5,041 nucleotides of DNA from an uncultured Eubacteriales bacterium (lineage in GTDB: Bacteria > Bacillota > Clostridia > Oscillospirales > Oscillospiraceae), in NCBI GenBank assembly GCA_949744025.1, contig CATJWA010000327.1, positions 1 through 5,041 of the forward strand, given 5' to 3'. The position numbers were made by a program, and so were the translations under genes. Below, one piece after another: positions 4,906-5,041 of this stretch. The notes below the pieces were generated by a model. It did no database searches and was not told where the DNA came from. It saw nothing but the letters and a program-made list of their open reading frames with translations. Within the stretch, counting starts at the first letter, position 1, and each line of letters starts with the position of its first letter.

Positions 4906-5041
4906 GGTTGGTGACCTCCCGTGTTGTAATTGTAGCTTTTTTCATGTAAAATAAAGCAGTGCGTGCCCCGGCCAGGGACCGCGAAGTATGAAAAACTTTT
5001 GTCAATCAATTCTATTTTAATACAAGATTCACAAAACGCAA
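4906..5041. promoter_or_regulatory. AT-rich upstream region of ackA with promoter-like elements
   Basis: No gene is seen here. On the - strand, TTGCGT (5041-5036), 16 bp, TAAAAT (5019-5014) is the best-spaced candidate for ackA, giving a leader of roughly 100 bases. A second -10-like TACAAT (4934-4929) has no good -35. A perfect TTGACA (5005-5000, - strand) lacks a -10 at proper distance. On the + strand TTGTCA (4999-5004), 16 bp, TACAAG (5021-5026) could drive a divergent gene beyond the window. An imperfect GC-rich dyad, CCCCGGCCAGGG (4966-4977), stands out inside this AT-rich stretch. All promoter roles are inferred. Confidence 0.4.

Noticed and set aside
3808..4914. Long + strand open frame opposite ackA (368 codons).
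   Set aside because: It is the antisense shadow of a fully conserved acetate kinase gene; its translation is low-complexity, rich in Val, Ala, Gly and His, with no recognisable domain.

Overview
The window reads as a chromosomal segment from a GC-rich, low-redundancy Firmicute, most likely of class Clostridia (Oscillospiraceae/Ruminococcaceae type). Evidence for this is the strong AGGAGG-type ribosome binding sites on nearly every gene, AT-rich promoters in front of GC-rich genes, a CadC-like regulator, a helix-turn-helix/zinc-ribbon protein of a kind common in Firmicutes, and an acetate kinase typical of fermenters. The genus cannot be fixed from sequence reading alone.

Left half, + strand (about 30-2610): a compact metal-resistance operon. 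A promoter (TTGACA, 17-bp spacer, extended -10) is followed by a perfect 9-2-9 inverted repeat that fits an ArsR/SmtB operator. Three genes follow with almost no spacing: a CadC/SmtB-like metal-sensing repressor, a free-standing 72-residue heavy-metal-associated (HMA) domain protein, and a 616-residue P1B-2 ATPase (CadA/ZntA type; Zn/Cd/Pb) that lacks an N-terminal HMA domain of its own. The likely logic is that metal releases the repressor, the small HMA protein carries or senses metal in the cytoplasm, and the ATPase exports it. A 12-bp-stem hairpin at 2580-2607 closes the operon.

Middle, - strand (2622-3636): an uncharacterised 145-residue protein with one N-terminal membrane segment, then a 34-codon open frame with its own good ribosome binding site whose start resembles DUF169 proteins and may be a relic, then an XRE-family helix-turn-helix protein with a C-terminal putative zinc ribbon. 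The three are tightly spaced and may be co-transcribed. This group converges on the metal operon and shares the 2580-2607 hairpin.

Right, - strand (3676-4905): a complete acetate kinase gene (ackA) with a good ribosome binding site and a hairpin terminator starting only a few bases after its stop codon. The last 136 bases (4906-5041) are AT-rich upstream sequence with promoter-like elements and no gene. pta, the usual partner, is not within the window.

Nothing here is clearly a new system. The points most worth a second look are the ATPase split from its metal-binding domain, the repressor that keeps both metal-site types, the possible DUF169 relic between two small genes, and the marked difference in isoleucine codon use between the metal operon and ackA. 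No tRNA, rRNA, CRISPR array, insertion sequence or attachment site was seen.
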